Source: Parapedobacter lycopersici_A
GTDB lineage: Bacteria > Bacteroidota > Bacteroidia > Sphingobacteriales > Sphingobacteriaceae
Length of the DNA stretch: 63,336 nucleotides
Direction: 5' to 3'
NCBI RefSeq assembly: GCF_040395035.1
Contig: NZ_JBEBRB010000009.1
Coordinates: forward strand, 1 to 63,336
Below are positions 62,055 through 63,336 of the stretch, piece by piece. The position numbers and the translations under genes were made by a program. The notes beneath the pieces are model-generated. The model made no database searches. It was given only the letters and a program-made list of their open reading frames with translations, and was not told the DNA's origin. Within the stretch, counting starts at the first letter, position 1, and every line of letters begins with the position of its first letter.

Positions 62055-63336
62055 ATGAAAAGGATCGTATCGGCTTGTCTTTTGGGCATTCTTTTTACAA
62101 CGGCATTGCATGCCCAGGAGCCGGCATACCGTGCGCGTGTGGATGAACTGGCCAGTGGCATGGAAGACCGGGTGATCGCCTGGCGGCGGGATTTTCATGA
62201 ACATCCCGAATTGGGTAACCGCGAAACCCGTACAGCCACCGTTATTGCAGAACACTTGCGCTCGCTCGGTATGGAAGTACAGACCGGCGTTGCTAAAACG
62301 GGCGTTGTCGGTATTTTAAAGGGTGGAGCACCCGGACCGGTGGTTGCATTACGCGCAGACATGGACGGCCTCCCGGTTACGGAAACCACAGACCTGCCAT
62401 TTGCATCCCGAGTCAGGACGGAATATAACGGTGAAGAGGTGGGTGTTATGCATGCCTGCGGACATGATGCCCATATGGCCATGCTTATGGGGGCCGCTGA
62501 GGTTTTATCGGCTATGAAAGCCGATATCCGCGGAACGGTGAAGTTTATTTTTCAACCGGCGGAAGAGGGGGCGCCCGTTGGCGAAGAGGGAGGAGCCAAG
62601 CTGATGGTAGCGGAAGGTGTGTTGAAGCATCCGGATGCTGATGTCATTTTCGGACTGCATATCAACTCACAGATTGAGGTAGGGAAAATCGGCTACCGGT
62701 CAGGTGGTACAATGGCCAGCGTTAACGACATGAAAATCACGATTAAGGGCAAATCGGCCCATGGCGCGGATCCCTGGTCGTCTGTTGACCCCATCGTCGT
62801 AGCTGCCCAGGTGATCAATAACCTCCAGCCCATTATCAGTCGCAACCTGAATGTAACCCGAAATCCCGGAGTGGTTACCATCGGTGCTATTCACGGGGGC
62901 AACCGCTCCAATATTATTCCGTCAACGGTTGAAATGCTGGGGACTATCCGGGCATTGAGTGCAGCGGATGAACAGTTGATCATCAACCGGGTGAAACAGG
63001 TGGCTACTAAAACGGCCGAAAGTGCAGGAGCGGAGGCCGAAGTCCTTATTCCATTCAGTATGCGCTATCCGGTGACATACAATGATCCGGAACTGACTGA
63101 AAGAATGCTCCCTTCATTGAAGGAAACAGCCGGAGAAGCGAATGTGTTTCTTCGTGAGGCGGTAACGGGTGCTGAGGATTTTTCTTTTTTCCAGGAGGAA
63201 ATACCGGGTTTGTATTTCTTTCTGGGCGGAATGCCAAAGGGACAAGAACCCGAAACGGCACCCTCACACCATACGCCTGGATTTTATCTTGATGAAAGTG
63301 GTTTTTTATTGGGTGTCAGGGCATTATCAAACATAA
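62055..63336 (+). CDS. Secreted M20-family amidohydrolase/deacylase, partial at window end
   Basis: About 427 codons are visible from ATG 62055 and the frame is still open at the last base, so only a few C-terminal residues should be missing. A signal peptide (ending about LHAQ, residue 21) leads to a dinuclear M20D peptidase. The metal-site blocks are 'RRDFHEHPELGNRE', 'VVALRADMDGLPV' and 'VMHACGHDAHMAML', the Glu pair is 'QPAEEGAP', and the dimer domain has 'DPWSSVDPIVVAAQVINN'. Relatives remove acyl groups from amino acids or amino sugars (hippurate or N-acetyl hydrolases). It is 169 bp after the locus B operon, past its terminator; a TATCTTTA (62025) may be its -7 box. It fits the same catabolic theme. 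Confidence 0.9.
   Translation, partial: MKRIVSACLLGILFTTALHAQEPAYRARVDELASGMEDRVIAWRRDFHEHPELGNRETRTATVIAEHLRSLGMEVQTGVAKTGVVGILKGGAPGPVVALRADMDGLPVTETTDLPFASRVRTEYNGEEVGVMHACGHDAHMAMLMGAAEVLSAMKADIRGTVKFIFQPAEEGAPVGEEGGAKLMVAEGVLKHPDADVIFGLHINSQIEVGKIGYRSGGTMASVNDMKITIKGKSAHGADPWSSVDPIVVAAQVINNLQPIISRNLNVTRNPGVVTIGAIHGGNRSNIIPSTVEMLGTIRALSAADEQLIINRVKQVATKTAESAGAEAEVLIPFSMRYPVTYNDPELTERMLPSLKETAGEANVFLREAVTGAEDFSFFQEEIPGLYFFLGGMPKGQEPETAPSHHTPGFYLDESGFLLGVRALSNI

Noticed and set aside
1..63336. CRISPR arrays, prophage, insertion sequences or integrative elements
   Set aside because: No regularly spaced direct repeats with unique spacers, no transposase, integrase or phage gene, and no flanking terminal repeats were seen. 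The tRNA-Pro is intact without a duplicated 3' end nearby.

Overview
The window comes from a member of the Bacteroidota, most likely of the Sphingobacteriaceae (Parapedobacter/Pedobacter/Sphingobacterium type). The evidence is two FecI/FecR/SusC/SusD trains, Bacteroidota-type promoters (TTTG or TTGC near -33, TAnnTTTG near -7), weak Shine-Dalgarno signals, many SPII lipoproteins, a baeRF protein, DUF4142 and DUF5367 proteins, and a yidC-pyrG pair. The genus is inference. No prophage, insertion sequence, integrase or CRISPR array is visible. Most of the window looks like a stable chromosomal segment.

Layout. 1-2.6 kb: an eRF1-like (baeRF) protein and a phospholipase-D-type phosphatidyltransferase. 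2.9-11.1 kb: locus A, with ECF sigma factor, FecR anti-sigma factor, SusC with an STN signalling domain, SusD, and a secreted COG3964-type amidohydrolase. 11-18.1 kb: stress- or envelope-type genes (DUF72, a LuxR regulator with a degenerate receiver, small membrane proteins, a very acidic protein, a DUF4142 lipoprotein, a two-domain GT4 glycosyltransferase, a tiny lipoprotein). 18.2-28.4 kb: acyl-CoA carboxylase beta subunit with an acyl-CoA dehydrogenase, yidC, pyrG, a CBM9-like protein, a HmuY-like protein, an aldo/keto reductase, rplS and tRNA-Pro. 28.5-35 kb: arsC-like gene, a TPR sensor kinase with its LuxR response regulator, and lipoproteins. 35.4-38.9 kb: a copper module (MxCxxC-AraC fusion regulator, CopA ATPase, HMA chaperone). 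39-47.6 kb: ChaA-type antiporter, VOC protein, SPFH protein, a striking 11-bp phased repeat, a membrane protein/wHTH operon, an MpaB-type oxygenase, a PAS histidine kinase and a TauE exporter. 47.9-63.3 kb: locus B.

Locus B is the most interesting part. It again starts with ECF sigma factor, FecR, STN-SusC and SusD. These are followed almost without gaps by a CBM9-like secreted protein, two secreted COG3964 amidohydrolases, a PQQ-type sugar dehydrogenase/cytochrome c lipoprotein, and a Tat-exported SelA/DgaE-like PLP enzyme with an extra C-terminal beta domain. After a terminator comes a secreted M20 deacylase that runs off the end. Cytoplasmic relatives of the amidohydrolase and PLP enzyme are often neighbours in amino-sugar-acid or D-amino-acid gene sets. 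Here the whole set carries export signals.

My working hypothesis is a periplasmic oxidative route for N-acylated amino sugars or D-configured N-acyl acids: oxidation of the aldehyde, removal of the acyl group, then PLP-dependent ammonia elimination. Uptake and sensing would go through the SusCD/FecIR system. The order of steps and the substrate are inference.
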